Shown here piece after piece: positions 33,449-41,771 of a stretch of DNA of 64,000 bases. The translations under genes and the position numbers were made by a program. Source of the DNA: Nocardioides sp. NBC_00368 (GTDB lineage: Bacteria > Actinomycetota > Actinomycetes > Propionibacteriales > Nocardioidaceae); the NCBI RefSeq assembly GCF_036090055.1, contig NZ_CP107970.1, forward strand, positions 250,501-314,500, given 5' to 3'. A model generated the notes under the pieces. It was not told where the DNA came from, made no database searches, and saw only the letters and a list, made by a program, of their open reading frames with translations. How positions within the stretch are numbered: the stretch's first letter is position 1; every line of letters starts with the position of its first letter.

Positions 33449-34817
33449 TTACGGCATGGGCACGGGCGACTCGGATGGTGCGGCCGTCTCGGGCCCGTCT
33501 TGCGAGGAGATCGCCGTCGAGGTCAGCGCGGGTCGTTCATCTGGCACCGGGGCTGGCTCGCGAAGCTTCGGTGCTGCCGGCGACCATGCTTTGAGGTGCT
33601 GGACAACGTCGCCGTAGAAGGTGTCCAAGAGGTCGATCACCGAGTCAATGAAAGCTCCGCGGCCACGCCCGCGCTTGGTGCCCATCGGTGCTGACAATGC
33701 AACGCGGAAGGTTCTGATCTCCTTCTTCGGATCTGTGATGAGGCAGGTCGGTTCTTCCCGGACCTTTCCTAGGAGCTCCGCCGCCCCCGTGCCTCGGGAG
33801 TTGGCGACGAACGACTCGACTCGCGTTGAGTCTGGAGCATGCTTGAGTTGCCGGGCAATCCAGTTGATCCGCGTCGTCGGGCGACCTTCGCGAGGTGCGT
33901 CGAGGTCGATGAAGCAAGTGACTCGCCCTGCTCTAAGATCGGCAAGAATGTTGATCGGGCCAACTGCGTTCGGAATACGGATTGATCCAGCGAGCTCGGC
34001 TCCGTTGACCATTCGCGTGAGGACCGCTTGTGCGCGGAGTGACGGGATCTGCCTGCTCCTTTCTGGTCAGGATCGGGAGCACATCGGTGCCGAGCTTCTG
34101 GCCGAGCCGAAGGCTGACGTACTGAAGCAGCGCGTCGAACCGAGCCGCGACCTCCGGTGCGCTCTTGTCAGATGCACGAAGGGTGCCGGCAATTACTGCG
34201 TCCCGAACTGCGACCCAGTTCGCCCCCATGTCCTCGAGCTCCATGGCTCCGGAGCGAGGGTGCTCGAGGTACCGGATCAGCTCGCCCAGTATCCACGCCT
34301 GCTCGGGATCGGAAACTCCTCGGTGTTCCTTCTGCATCACGGCTGTCGAGAGGACGTAGGACCATGACCAATGGTGAAGCGCGACTTTCTTCAGCTTGCG
34401 CTTGTCCACCTTGGTGGGATGTTGGCCAGCAATGCCCGGGATCTCGTTGCTGATCGTAATCAGTGCATCGAAACCCTCGTCCCGCGCGATATCGAGGTAG
34501 CTCTCCAATTGCTCTGGTTGGAGTTCGTTCTTGCCTGTCTTCACTTCAACCAGTGCCGTCCAAGACTTCGTTCCACGGGTTGCGCGAATGAGGCCATCTG
34601 GATAGCAGCGTTTGTCGCCAATCATGAATGGGACCTCGATGTAAGTTTCGATCTGTCCGGCTGGTGCGCCGAGATGGCCAACTAAGGCCTTTCCGAACTC
34701 CTTCACGACGCTCATCACTGCCAGGACCGCGGAGGTGGCTCGTCTTTCTTGTTCTTCCGTGCCGCTGATTCCAGAGGTCGGGATCAAGCGTGCTTCATGC
34801 CAGGTTTCCTCGGACAT
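33449..34817 (-). pseudogene. Frameshifted PD-(D/E)XK nuclease-like gene
   Basis: The N-terminal 270 or so residues (start ATG 34817) contain a PD-(D/E)XK core: YPDGLIRATRG, then ALVEVKTGKNEL about 20 residues on. After LPILTRKEQADP the frame runs into junk, while the -strand frame one base along carries a well-formed C-terminus (VLTRMVNGAELAGSIRIPNA onward) to 33449. The break is between about 34015 and 34060 and equals one extra base. The whole would be about 455 residues. Base composition is lower in GC than the flanks, which suggests transfer. It may be a decayed nuclease or a sequencing slip; homologous proteins are usually conserved hypotheticals. Confidence 0.72.
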
Positions 34818-35140
34818 AGGTCATGACGCTACGCCGACCCGAAGGTCAATGTGAGTCAAATGAATGAAGAGCTCTGCAAGTTCATTGGAATGGGCCAGAT
34901 GTTCCGAGAATTGCAGACAAGGAAGCACGCCAACGCATAGCGGCTGATCCTCTGTGCTGCTTCGCAGATGCGTTCGGTGTACCGGTCAATGATGAGTCGC
35001 CGGGCTTGCGCCCTGTGGCGTTGCACCAGGATCACGCCACCGCTGGACGACATATCCCCGCCGCGAAACGGTCAGCCCGGCTCGCGGCGAGAACATGTCG
35101 GCCTTTGAACCCAGTCGGCTGGTCGTGAGCATCGCCGGGC
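34818..35140. other. Gene-poor stretch, no recognised feature
   Basis: 323 bp with mixed composition. A 65-codon reading frame on the reverse strand (35053-34856) has no family signature, no Shine-Dalgarno and unusual codon use, so I do not call it. No tRNA, terminator or repeat is evident. It presumably holds the promoter of the nuclease-like gene. Confidence 0.5.
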
Positions 35141-35476
35141 TCAGGCGAGCTTGTCGGCGACCTTGTTGAGGTTCGCGCGCAGCTTGGCGCGGTAGATGTC
35201 CTGCTGTTCGGGCAGCCTGGCGTCGCAGAACGCGGCCAGGTCGGGCCCGGTGACCTCGACGACGCTGCGGCCGGCGGCGGCCTCGGTGTCGAACAGATCC
35301 AGGATGTCGCGCAGGATGGCGACGATGTCCATGCCGTCGCTGGTGGTGAAGCGCCACATGTAGTTCTTCATCTCCGTGTAGACGGTGCGGTAGTCGGCGG
35401 GGAGTGCGGCGGCGCGGGCTTCCATGCGCTTCCAGTCCTTCTTGTCGCCGATGAGGCGGGTGAGGATGTTGTTCAT
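35141..35476 (-). CDS. DUF1048 family protein
   Basis: 111 residues, all-helical by appearance, matching the DUF1048 family (DKKDWKRMEARAAALPADYR, YMWRFTTSDG, LPEQQDIYRAKLRANLNK). Function is not established; members are often encoded beside PadR- or MerR-type regulators. No such regulator is next to it here, but a MerR-type dyad lies about 70 bp upstream. GGAG just before the ATG supports the start. Confidence 0.85.
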   Translation of the reverse strand: MNNILTRLIGDKKDWKRMEARAAALPADYRTVYTEMKNYMWRFTTSDGMDIVAILRDILDLFDTEAAAGRSVVEVTGPDLAAFCDARLPEQQDIYRAKLRANLNKVADKLA

Positions 35477-35543
35477 GGTGGTGCTCCTTCTTCGATGCTT
35501 GTTCTGGGCCCTCGGTTTGGGGCTGTGGAAGAAGCGTGCAGGG

Positions 35544-35564
35544 CTGACGTAGCGTCAGGGTCAA
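35544..35564 (-). promoter_or_regulatory. MerR-type operator/promoter
   Basis: CTGACG-TAG-CGTCAG (35544-35558) lies directly after a TTGACC box (35559-35564, reverse strand) in the direction of the DUF1048 gene. A dyad placed in the spacer is typical for MerR-family activators, which untwist an over-long spacer. The -10 is not clear. Confidence 0.5.
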
Positions 35565-35601
35565 GCACCGATCCGAAGAAAGTTCTCGGCGGCTTGGAAT
35601 C

Positions 35602-36894
35602 TCAGGCCGCGAGGGTGTGGTCCAGGAGCACGTCGCGCAGCGTGAACTCTGCCCGGGACAGGGGTGGTGGGTCCGGTGCCCAGGTGTCGGGTGGTGGGCT
35701 GGTGTAGACGTGGCCCGTCGGTGTGATCGTGGTGATGCTGCCGTCGGGTCCGGGTCTGGCCTGCCAGCCGATCGCTTCCTTGGCCTGATTGCAGCGTTCG
35801 CAGAGACCTTGGAGGTTCTGGGCACTGGTTTCGCCACCGTCGGCGTGGCGTTGGATGTGGTCGATGTTGCGGATGGGGGCGTCACACCCGACGGTCCGAC
35901 AGATCCCGCCGTCGCGGGTGGTGATGAACTCGGCCAGGCCGTCGGGGGCCTTGCGGGAGCGGGCTTCCATCGCGACCAGGTGCCCGGCGGGGTCGGCGAA
36001 CAGACGGCGCACGAACACCTCGGCCTCAGCCAGCGCCTCCCGAGCCCAGCCGGCGGGAACGGGGCCGTAGCCCTCGACCAACGCAGGCTGGTCGCTGGTG
36101 TTGGCGAGCGAGTCGGCGGTCATCACGATCTTGACCTCGATCCGCGGCTTCCCACCGGCCGCGCGGCCGGTGACCCGGTCGACCAGGGTGTCGGCCATGA
36201 CCTGACCCCGGGTCCGTTCGTCCCCGGCGGCACGGGCGGCATTGGCGGCCTGATCCAATGCGGCGAACACGGCGACGCCGTCCTTGACCGGAAGCAGGGC
36301 GCCGAGCCAGGTCATCGTGTCGGGTGCCGGCCGGACGCTGACTCGCCGGTCTTTCTCGGCGTTCGCGGCGCGCGCAACGACGGAGGCCTGGTCGAGGCTG
36401 ATCGCAAGCTTCTTCGCGGCGTTCTCGAGCTGCCGTAGCCCCATCGAGACCGCCCGGGCGGGTTCACCGTTCGTCCCGGTGGCGCAGAGTTCGTGGTCGA
36501 TGACCCGACGGTTTTCCAGGGACAAGCAGGCGGTCTCGCGGGCGAGGATGGTGGCCTGCCACTGCGAGAACACCCCGGCCTTCATCAGAGCGAAGGTGTG
36601 GGGCATCTCGGTGAGGAGGATTTTCGCCAGCCCGAGCAGCTTCGCACCCTTGGCTGGTGAGACCCGCCGCGCGAGCGCGACCTGCGAGGCCACCCCTTCG
36701 CCGAGCTTCCGGGCAGGAACCCCGGCCTTGGTCTGTCGTGCCCGAACAGCTTCCTCGAGACGTACCGAGACCTCTGCCTGGACCGCCTCGGCGCGGCACT
36801 TGACCGCTTCGAGGCGGGAGATCCAGTCGACCAGCTCACCCTCGGGCGCACCGGGTGGTGGCCCGTCGAGGAGGCGGTCGATGGTCTCGTACAT
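35602..36894 (-). CDS. DUF222 (13E12 repeat) HNH endonuclease
   Basis: 430 residues. Residues 1 to about 300 form the DUF222 domain (ELVDWISRLEAVKCRAEAVQA, the Lys/Arg-rich middle, and MADTLVDRVTG). The HNH nuclease lies near 335-370: CRTVGCDAPIRNIDHIQRHA, then GLCERCN with the metal-binding Cys pairs. Such proteins are abundant and multi-copy in actinobacteria, and their role is not known; homing-like or mobile behaviour has been proposed. TATAAT ends seven bases before the ATG, so the message is probably leaderless. A cloverleaf-forming palindrome begins 134 bp upstream. Confidence 0.92.
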   Translation of the reverse strand: MYETIDRLLDGPPPGAPEGELVDWISRLEAVKCRAEAVQAEVSVRLEEAVRARQTKAGVPARKLGEGVASQVALARRVSPAKGAKLLGLAKILLTEMPHTFALMKAGVFSQWQATILARETACLSLENRRVIDHELCATGTNGEPARAVSMGLRQLENAAKKLAISLDQASVVARAANAEKDRRVSVRPAPDTMTWLGALLPVKDGVAVFAALDQAANAARAAGDERTRGQVMADTLVDRVTGRAAGGKPRIEVKIVMTADSLANTSDQPALVEGYGPVPAGWAREALAEAEVFVRRLFADPAGHLVAMEARSRKAPDGLAEFITTRDGGICRTVGCDAPIRNIDHIQRHADGGETSAQNLQGLCERCNQAKEAIGWQARPGPDGSITTITPTGHVYTSPPPDTWAPDPPPLSRAEFTLRDVLLDHTLAA

Positions 36895-36901
36895 AGTGCT
36901 T

Positions 36902-36907
36902 ATTATA
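36902..36907 (-). promoter_or_regulatory. TATAAT box of leaderless HNH gene
   Basis: A perfect -10 hexamer on the reverse strand with seven bases between it and the ATG, which puts the transcription start at or next to the start codon. Confidence 0.6.
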
Positions 36908-37027
36908 TGCTATCGAGCACCATAGTGCCACCTATTTTTGCTGGTCAGTAGCCAGTTAAGCAGTCTGCGAACAAGTCACGTGAGTGCTGCGCCACACTCT
37001 CGCCGCCGCCCCGATATAGGCGAAATC

Positions 37028-37120
37028 TTTCTCGATCGGGTGCCGGGTCAAGGATGGCCGCAGGCCACCGGCGAAGCCGGCGGGCGAAGCCCGTCCTTGA
37101 CGCGGCGCGCGATCGAGAAA
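37028..37120. repeat. Cloverleaf-forming palindromic element
   Basis: Outer arms 37028-37054 and 37094-37120 pair over 27 positions with two mismatches and one wobble; TTTCTCGATCG/CGATCGAGAAA and GTCAAGGA/TCCTTGAC are perfect. The 39 bases between are filled exactly by three 13-nt hairpins: TGGCC-GCA-GGCCA (37055-37067), CCGGC-GAA-GCCGG (37068-37080) and CGGGC-GAA-GCCCG (37081-37093). No base at the junction is unpaired. It may be a structured RNA, a cruciform recognised by a nuclease, or the end of a small mobile element. Confidence 0.8.
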
Positions 37121-37193
37121 CACTCAAAGCAAGGGTCGGCGGCGAACCCTGAATCGAAGAAGCAGTCGCTAAGCGAGGTTTCCTCACGGGTGG

Positions 37194-37379
37194 TCTCGAC
37201 AAGCTCGACCACCGGTGGGCCGGGTCTCGACAAGCTCGACCACCGGTGGGCCGGGTCTCGACAAGCTCGACCACCGGTGGGCCGGGTCTCGACAAGCTCG
37301 ACCACCGGTGGGCCGGGTCTCGACAAGCTCGACCACCGGTGGGCCGGGTCTCGACAAGCTCGACCACCGGTGTGCCGGG
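37194..37379. repeat. 31-bp tandem repeat, six copies
   Basis: Six head-to-tail copies starting TCTCGACAAGCTCGACCACC, with a CCACCGGTGG palindrome in each; five are identical and the sixth has one change (GGTGTG). A seventh decays after about ten bases. There are no spacers. TCTCGACAAGCTCGACCACC resembles a dispersed repeat I associate with actinobacterial intergenic regions. Confidence 0.9.
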
Positions 37380-37524
37380 TCTCGACACGCCTCCGCCCAG
37401 CGGCTCCGGCGTCGACCAGCGCGGCGAGCGGCCCCCGAGGCAGACGCAACAGCCCACCGAAGCGCCTTGAACCGGCCTGTCCGGACCAACCCCCGAGACA
37501 ACCACCAACCCCGTTGATTCGACC

Positions 37525-37537
37525 ATTTATAGTAAAT
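37525..37537. promoter_or_regulatory. AT-rich dyad before TSUP gene
   Basis: ATTTA-TAG-TAAAT, a perfect 5-bp inverted repeat in an AT-rich patch about 50 bp before the transporter start; a possible operator or -10 region. Confidence 0.35.
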
Positions 37538-37586
37538 CGAGTTACATGACTATCTCACGATCTTCGACCCTACACAGGAGGTTCGC

Positions 37587-38507
37587 ATGGAGCGGCTGAT
37601 CATCTTCGCGCTCGTCGGTCTCGCGGCCCAGGCGGTCGACGGGTCGCTGGGAATGGCTTACGGCGTCACCTCGAGCACGCTGCTGGTCGCGACCGGGGTC
37701 GCGCCGGCGGTCGCGTCGGCATCGGTGCATCTGGCCGAGGTGGGCACGACGCTCGCCTCGGGCGTCTCGCACTGGCGGCTCGGCAACGTCGACTGGAAGG
37801 TCGTGGCGAAGATCGCGGTCCCCGGCGGGATCGGCGCCTTCACCGGCGCGACCGTCCTCTCCAGCATCTCGACGGAGAGCGCGACGCCCTGGGTGGCCGG
37901 GATCCTGCTCCTCCTGGGCGTCTACATCATCGCCCGTTTCGTCTTCGGCAAGCCGCCGGTCTTCATCCCGGGCCGGCGCCCGGGCCTCGGCCTGCTCGCC
38001 CCGCTGGGTCTCTTCGGCGGCTTCATCGACGCCACCGGTGGCGGCGGCTGGGGCCCCGTGACCACGCCGACCCTGATCTCCAGCGGGACCCTGCACCCGC
38101 GCAAGGTGATCGGCTCGGTCTCCACCGCCGAGTTCGTCACCACCCTCTCGGCGAGCGTCGGCTTCCTGGTCGGGCTGGCAGGGGAGGCGCTCGACTGGCG
38201 GATCATCGGCGGCCTCCTCGTCGGTGGCGTGATCGCGGCCCCGTTCGCCGCCTACCTCGTCAAGCACCTCTCGCTGCCCATCCTCGGCGGCCTGGTCGGC
38301 AGCATCATCCTGATCACCAACGGACGTACGTTGCTGCGCAACTTCGACGCCGAGTCCGTCGCCGCCTACGGCGTCCTCTTCGCCCTCGCCGCCGTCATCG
38401 TCACCATCGCCGTGCGCAAGACCGGCGGCAGGCTCACCGACGCCCAGGAACCGGAGCCGACGACGGCGCCGACGTCCGAGCCCACGTCCGAGTCCGCCAA
38501 CGCCTGA
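37587..38507 (+). CDS. TauE/SafE (TSUP) family anion exporter
   Basis: 306 residues, about eight helices, with the two-fold internal repeat of the family: FALVGLAAQAVDGSLGMAYG at the start and LGLFGGFIDATGGGGWGPVT at about 135-155. GGAGG precedes the ATG. TSUP proteins export sulfite, sulfoacetate or related organosulfur and carboxylate anions. No sulfur gene is adjacent, so the substrate is open. The C-terminal 25 residues are polar and repetitive. Confidence 0.9.
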   Translation: MERLIIFALVGLAAQAVDGSLGMAYGVTSSTLLVATGVAPAVASASVHLAEVGTTLASGVSHWRLGNVDWKVVAKIAVPGGIGAFTGATVLSSISTESATPWVAGILLLLGVYIIARFVFGKPPVFIPGRRPGLGLLAPLGLFGGFIDATGGGGWGPVTTPTLISSGTLHPRKVIGSVSTAEFVTTLSASVGFLVGLAGEALDWRIIGGLLVGGVIAAPFAAYLVKHLSLPILGGLVGSIILITNGRTLLRNFDAESVAAYGVLFALAAVIVTIAVRKTGGRLTDAQEPEPTTAPTSEPTSESANA

Positions 38508-38545
38508 CAGGGCCGCCGCCCGCCGCGCCACCGCGCGCCCGCCGC

Positions 38546-38583
38546 GCTACCGCGCGTCGGCGGCGCTACCGCGCGTCGGCGGC
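38546..38583. repeat. 19-bp tandem duplication at GH32 stop codon
   Basis: Two exact 19-bp copies with the core GCTACCGCGCGTCGGCGGC; the GH32 stop lies in the second. A third, decayed copy seems to precede them. Confidence 0.6.
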
Positions 38584-39903
38584 GCCGCGCAGCTGCCAGG
38601 TCAGCGCACCAGCAGGCGCCTCCAGCCGCCACGGTGGAGGCTGGGTCGGGTAGACCCGCGCCGTGGCCACCCGGCCGGCACTCGTGAACGCCTCGATGAC
38701 CGAGCCGTCCAGGAACAACCGGAGCGCGGGCGGCGCCCCGGCAGAGGTGTCGTACGCATCGTCGACCACGATCCGCCAGGGCTCGGCACGATCGTCGCGA
38801 CTGGCGTGGCGCCCGTCGAGGACGAGCGTCCCGGCGCCGGTGTCGACCGTGATCTCGACCGACTCTGCCTCGCCGAACTCGAGAAGCACCGTGCCGTTCA
38901 CGTGCGGGACCGAGATCTCGGCCTGAGCGCCGATCTCCACACCGCCACCGTCGACCGCCACGGCAGAGCCGGCGCGTAGGCCGTCGACCGTCGGCACCGG
39001 CGCGAACCGGAGCCCGCCGTCGGGGCCGAGCGCGACGGTGCGGGCCAGCGAGATCGTCCCGGCCCAGCCGTCCTCGTCCCACCAGTCCGGCGAGCGCCGC
39101 TCGGTGATCCAGCCGAACATCAGCGGACCGTAGGGGCTGGTCCGCATCGCCGAGGCGGCGTAGAAGCTCGGGCCGTCGTCGACCCGGACGGCGCGCTCGG
39201 GCTGGTCGGCGAAGAAGGCGAGCACGTTCCCCGGGCCGTCGGCATGCGACCAGGACGACACGACGGCGAGGGCGCGCCCGCCGAGATGGTAGACCTGCGG
39301 GCACTCCCAGCCCTCGCCGGTGTCGTTGCCGTCGACGTCCTGCCGGGGCAGGGACGCCAGGTCACCGACATAGGTCCAGCCGGCCTCGGTCCGGCGGTAG
39401 TGCCGGATCGACGCCGTCCGGTCCGGGCCAGCCGCCCCGACCACGAGGTGGAGGCCGTCGTCGTCCTGCCAGGCGAAGGGATCGCGGAACATCGTGATGC
39501 CCTCCTCCGGTTCGGGGTCGAGCCCGATCAGCTGCGGGGCGTCGAAGGTCGCGCCGCCGTCGCGGGAGAGGGAGGTGATCACGGGCTGGAACTCCAGGTC
39601 GTTGCGGCGGCCGGAGTAGAAGGCGCGTACGTTCCCGTCCTCGAGGATCGTGTTGCCGGACCAGCAGCCGTCGGTGTCGGGGCCACCCGGCTCGGGTGCC
39701 ATCGCCGGCCGGTGCAGCCGCCACCTGACGAGGTCTGTGCTGCTGGCGTGGCCCCACTCGACCGGCACCTCGGTGTCCGTGCTGGGGCGGTACTGGAAGT
39801 AGAGGTGGGTGGTGTCGCCGACCTGGATCGGTCCGTTCGGGTCGTTGAGGTAGCCGCGCGGCGGGCGGATGTGGAATCGCGGAAGCAGGTGGTCCGTGGG
39901 CAA
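38566..39903 (-). CDS. GH32 beta-fructosidase, cytoplasmic
   Basis: 445 residues. Five-bladed propeller with NDPNG at 20-24 (nucleophile Asp21), MFRDP at 138-142 and WECP at 199-202 with the acid/base Glu200. A C-terminal beta-sandwich follows. No signal peptide, so it acts on imported fructo-oligosaccharides, levanbiose or sucrose. It is the last gene of the LacI-controlled importer unit, 54 bp after the permease gene. The phosphorylated sucrose-6-phosphate is an unlikely substrate with an ABC importer. Confidence 0.92.
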   Translation of the reverse strand: MPTDHLLPRFHIRPPRGYLNDPNGPIQVGDTTHLYFQYRPSTDTEVPVEWGHASSTDLVRWRLHRPAMAPEPGGPDTDGCWSGNTILEDGNVRAFYSGRRNDLEFQPVITSLSRDGGATFDAPQLIGLDPEPEEGITMFRDPFAWQDDDGLHLVVGAAGPDRTASIRHYRRTEAGWTYVGDLASLPRQDVDGNDTGEGWECPQVYHLGGRALAVVSSWSHADGPGNVLAFFADQPERAVRVDDGPSFYAASAMRTSPYGPLMFGWITERRSPDWWDEDGWAGTISLARTVALGPDGGLRFAPVPTVDGLRAGSAVAVDGGGVEIGAQAEISVPHVNGTVLLEFGEAESVEITVDTGAGTLVLDGRHASRDDRAEPWRIVVDDAYDTSAGAPPALRLFLDGSVIEAFTSAGRVATARVYPTQPPPWRLEAPAGALTWQLRGAADAR

Positions 39904-39957
39904 GGCGCACTCATTTCTGGGGTCGGTGAAGCGAGACGAGGAGGGAGAGGAGAAGGG

Positions 39958-40812
39958 TCAGCGGAACGAACCCGCGGTGACGCCTTCGATGAAGTAGCGC
40001 TGGGCGAACACGAAGAGCAGGACGCTGGGCACCATCGCCAGCACGACGCCGGCGAGGACCACCGAGATCGACCCGGTGCCGAGGTTTCCCTGCAGGCCGA
40101 CCAGGCCGAGCGGCAGGGTGAAGGTGTCCTGCGACTGCAGGAAGATCAGCGGTCGGTAGAACTCCGCCCAGAAGGCCGAGAAGTTGAGGATGGCCAGGGT
40201 TGCCACGGCGGGTGCGGCCATCCGGGCGTACACCATGGTGAAGATCTGGAACTGCGAGGCGCCGTCGATCCGGGCCGCCTCGCCCAGCTCGAGCGGCATC
40301 TGCATGAAGTACTGCCGCATCAGGAAGGTGCCGAACGCGCTGCCCAGCGCCGGGATCACCAGCGCGCCGAGACTGTCGGTGAGGCCCAGCGTCTTCACGA
40401 TCACGAAGACCGGGATGATGATCGTCTGCAGCGGCACCATCATCGTGGCCAGGAAGATCCCGAAGATGGCGTTGCGGCCCGGGAACCGGATCATCGCGAA
40501 CGCGTAGCCCGACAGCGTGCAGGTGATCGTCTGGCCGACCACGATCAGCATCGTGACGATCGTGCTGTTGAGAAGGAAGGTGCCGATCGGCACCTGCTGG
40601 AAGACGGCCGAGTAGTTCCCGAAGTCGGGGTTCACCGGCAGCCACTTGGGCGGGTTGGTGAACGCCTCGGCAGGAGTACGCAGCGACGTGGTGAGCGTCC
40701 ACAGCAGGGGACCGAGGGCGACGACCGCCGCCAGCAGGAGTACGACGAGGCCCACGCCCCGCCAGAACCGGCCGGCGAGCCCGCCGCCGTTGAGGATCAG
40801 TTGATTGCTCAT
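39958..40812 (-). CDS. Sugar ABC permease (MalG-type), fructan locus
   Basis: 284 residues from the ATG that overlaps the preceding stop (ATGA). Six helices and the EAA loop LELGEAARIDGASQFQIFTM near residue 185. It forms a channel with the MalF-type subunit upstream for the sugar bound by the lipoprotein at 43.1 kb. Confidence 0.92.
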   Translation of the reverse strand: MSNQLILNGGGLAGRFWRGVGLVVLLLAAVVALGPLLWTLTTSLRTPAEAFTNPPKWLPVNPDFGNYSAVFQQVPIGTFLLNSTIVTMLIVVGQTITCTLSGYAFAMIRFPGRNAIFGIFLATMMVPLQTIIIPVFVIVKTLGLTDSLGALVIPALGSAFGTFLMRQYFMQMPLELGEAARIDGASQFQIFTMVYARMAAPAVATLAILNFSAFWAEFYRPLIFLQSQDTFTLPLGLVGLQGNLGTGSISVVLAGVVLAMVPSVLLFVFAQRYFIEGVTAGSFR

Positions 40813-41771
40813 CGGTAGAACGCCCACTTTCGCGCGGCGAGGAACTGGAGCCCGGTGATGGCCAGGATGATCACGAGCAGCACGGTCGCGATCGCCGAGG
40901 CGTAGCCGAACTGGAGGTTCTGGAATCCGGTCTGGTACATCACGATCGTCGCGGTCGTGGTCGCCGTGCCAGGCCCGCCCTTGGTCATGATGAACGGCTG
41001 GTCGAAGAGCTGGAGGGCGTTGATCATCGCGACCACGGCGGCGAACAGGATCGTCGGGCTGATCAGCGGGATCTTGACCCCGAACAGCGTGCGGACGGGC
41101 CCGGCGCCGTCGATCGCGGCCGCCTCCAGGACGTCGGTCGGCAGTGAGGTCAGCGCCGCCACGAACATCACGAACGTGAACCCGACCTGCTGCCAGGCGG
41201 CGATCAGGATGATCGTCACGATCGCGCCCCACGTACTCGTCAGCCAGGGGACCGACGGCAGGCCGACCGCGTTCAGGTAGTAGTTGATGACCCCGAACTT
41301 CATGTCGAACATGTAGCCCATGAAGATCGAGACGGCCGCCGTCGAGGCGAGCAGGGGCAGGTAGAACGTCGTCCGGAAGAACGTCTTGGCGGCCGGCCGG
41401 CGGCGCTGGTTCACCAGGACGGCGAGCCCGAGTCCCACCACGAGCTGCACGACGACGATCCCGAACGCGAGCAGCAGGGTGGTCCCGAACGAGCTCACGA
41501 CCGCGTCGTCGCCGACGATGCGCTCGAAGTTGTCGAGCCCGACGAACCTCGGCGGGGTGATGACGTCCCAGGAGAAGAACGACAGTGCGACCGAGGCGAC
41601 CATCGGGGCCAGGGTGAACACCGCGACGAACAGCACCGCCGGCGAGATCATCAGGAACCCGAACCCCGCCTCCCGCCGGGCGAGCCGGCGGGTGCCGCGG
41701 CGCGGACGGCGCTCCGGATCGGTACGAGGCGGGCGCGAGTGCCCGCTCCGGGGAGGAGCCAACGTCGACAT
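40809..41771 (-). CDS. Sugar ABC permease (MalF-type), fructan locus
   Basis: 320 residues, ATG overlapping the binding-protein stop as TGATG. The first 35 residues are an Arg/Pro-rich cytoplasmic tail, then six helices and the EAA loop VLEAAAIDGAGPVRTLFGVK near 225. As in the first sugar locus, no ATPase gene is present. Confidence 0.92.
   Translation of the reverse strand: MSTLAPPRSGHSRPPRTDPERRPRRGTRRLARREAGFGFLMISPAVLFVAVFTLAPMVASVALSFFSWDVITPPRFVGLDNFERIVGDDAVVSSFGTTLLLAFGIVVVQLVVGLGLAVLVNQRRRPAAKTFFRTTFYLPLLASTAAVSIFMGYMFDMKFGVINYYLNAVGLPSVPWLTSTWGAIVTIILIAAWQQVGFTFVMFVAALTSLPTDVLEAAAIDGAGPVRTLFGVKIPLISPTILFAAVVAMINALQLFDQPFIMTKGGPGTATTTATIVMYQTGFQNLQFGYASAIATVLLVIILAITGLQFLAARKWAFYR

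Larger units (their letters stand above)
36908..37586. other. Repeat-rich intergenic region
   Basis: About 680 bp without a credible gene between the HNH gene and the TSUP transporter. It contains a cloverleaf palindrome (37028-37120), the 31-bp tandem array (37194-37379) and an AT-rich promoter-like stretch before the transporter. Reading frames through the array are only translations of the repeat. Confidence 0.75.

Noticed and set aside
33449..34012. Independent small gene starting MVNGAEL
   Set aside because: Coding character continues upstream of this ATG in the same frame, and it completes the C-terminus of the 34817 frame, so it is the second half of a frameshifted gene.
34856..35053. 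65-codon frame on the reverse strand
   Set aside because: No ribosome site, no recognised domain and poor codon pattern; possible chance frame in the accessory patch.
37194..37379. Possible CRISPR array
   Set aside because: The 31-bp units are directly head to tail with no spacers and no cas gene is nearby.
36945..37526. Protein frames through the repeat region on both strands
   Set aside because: They only translate the 31-bp repeat and cloverleaf.
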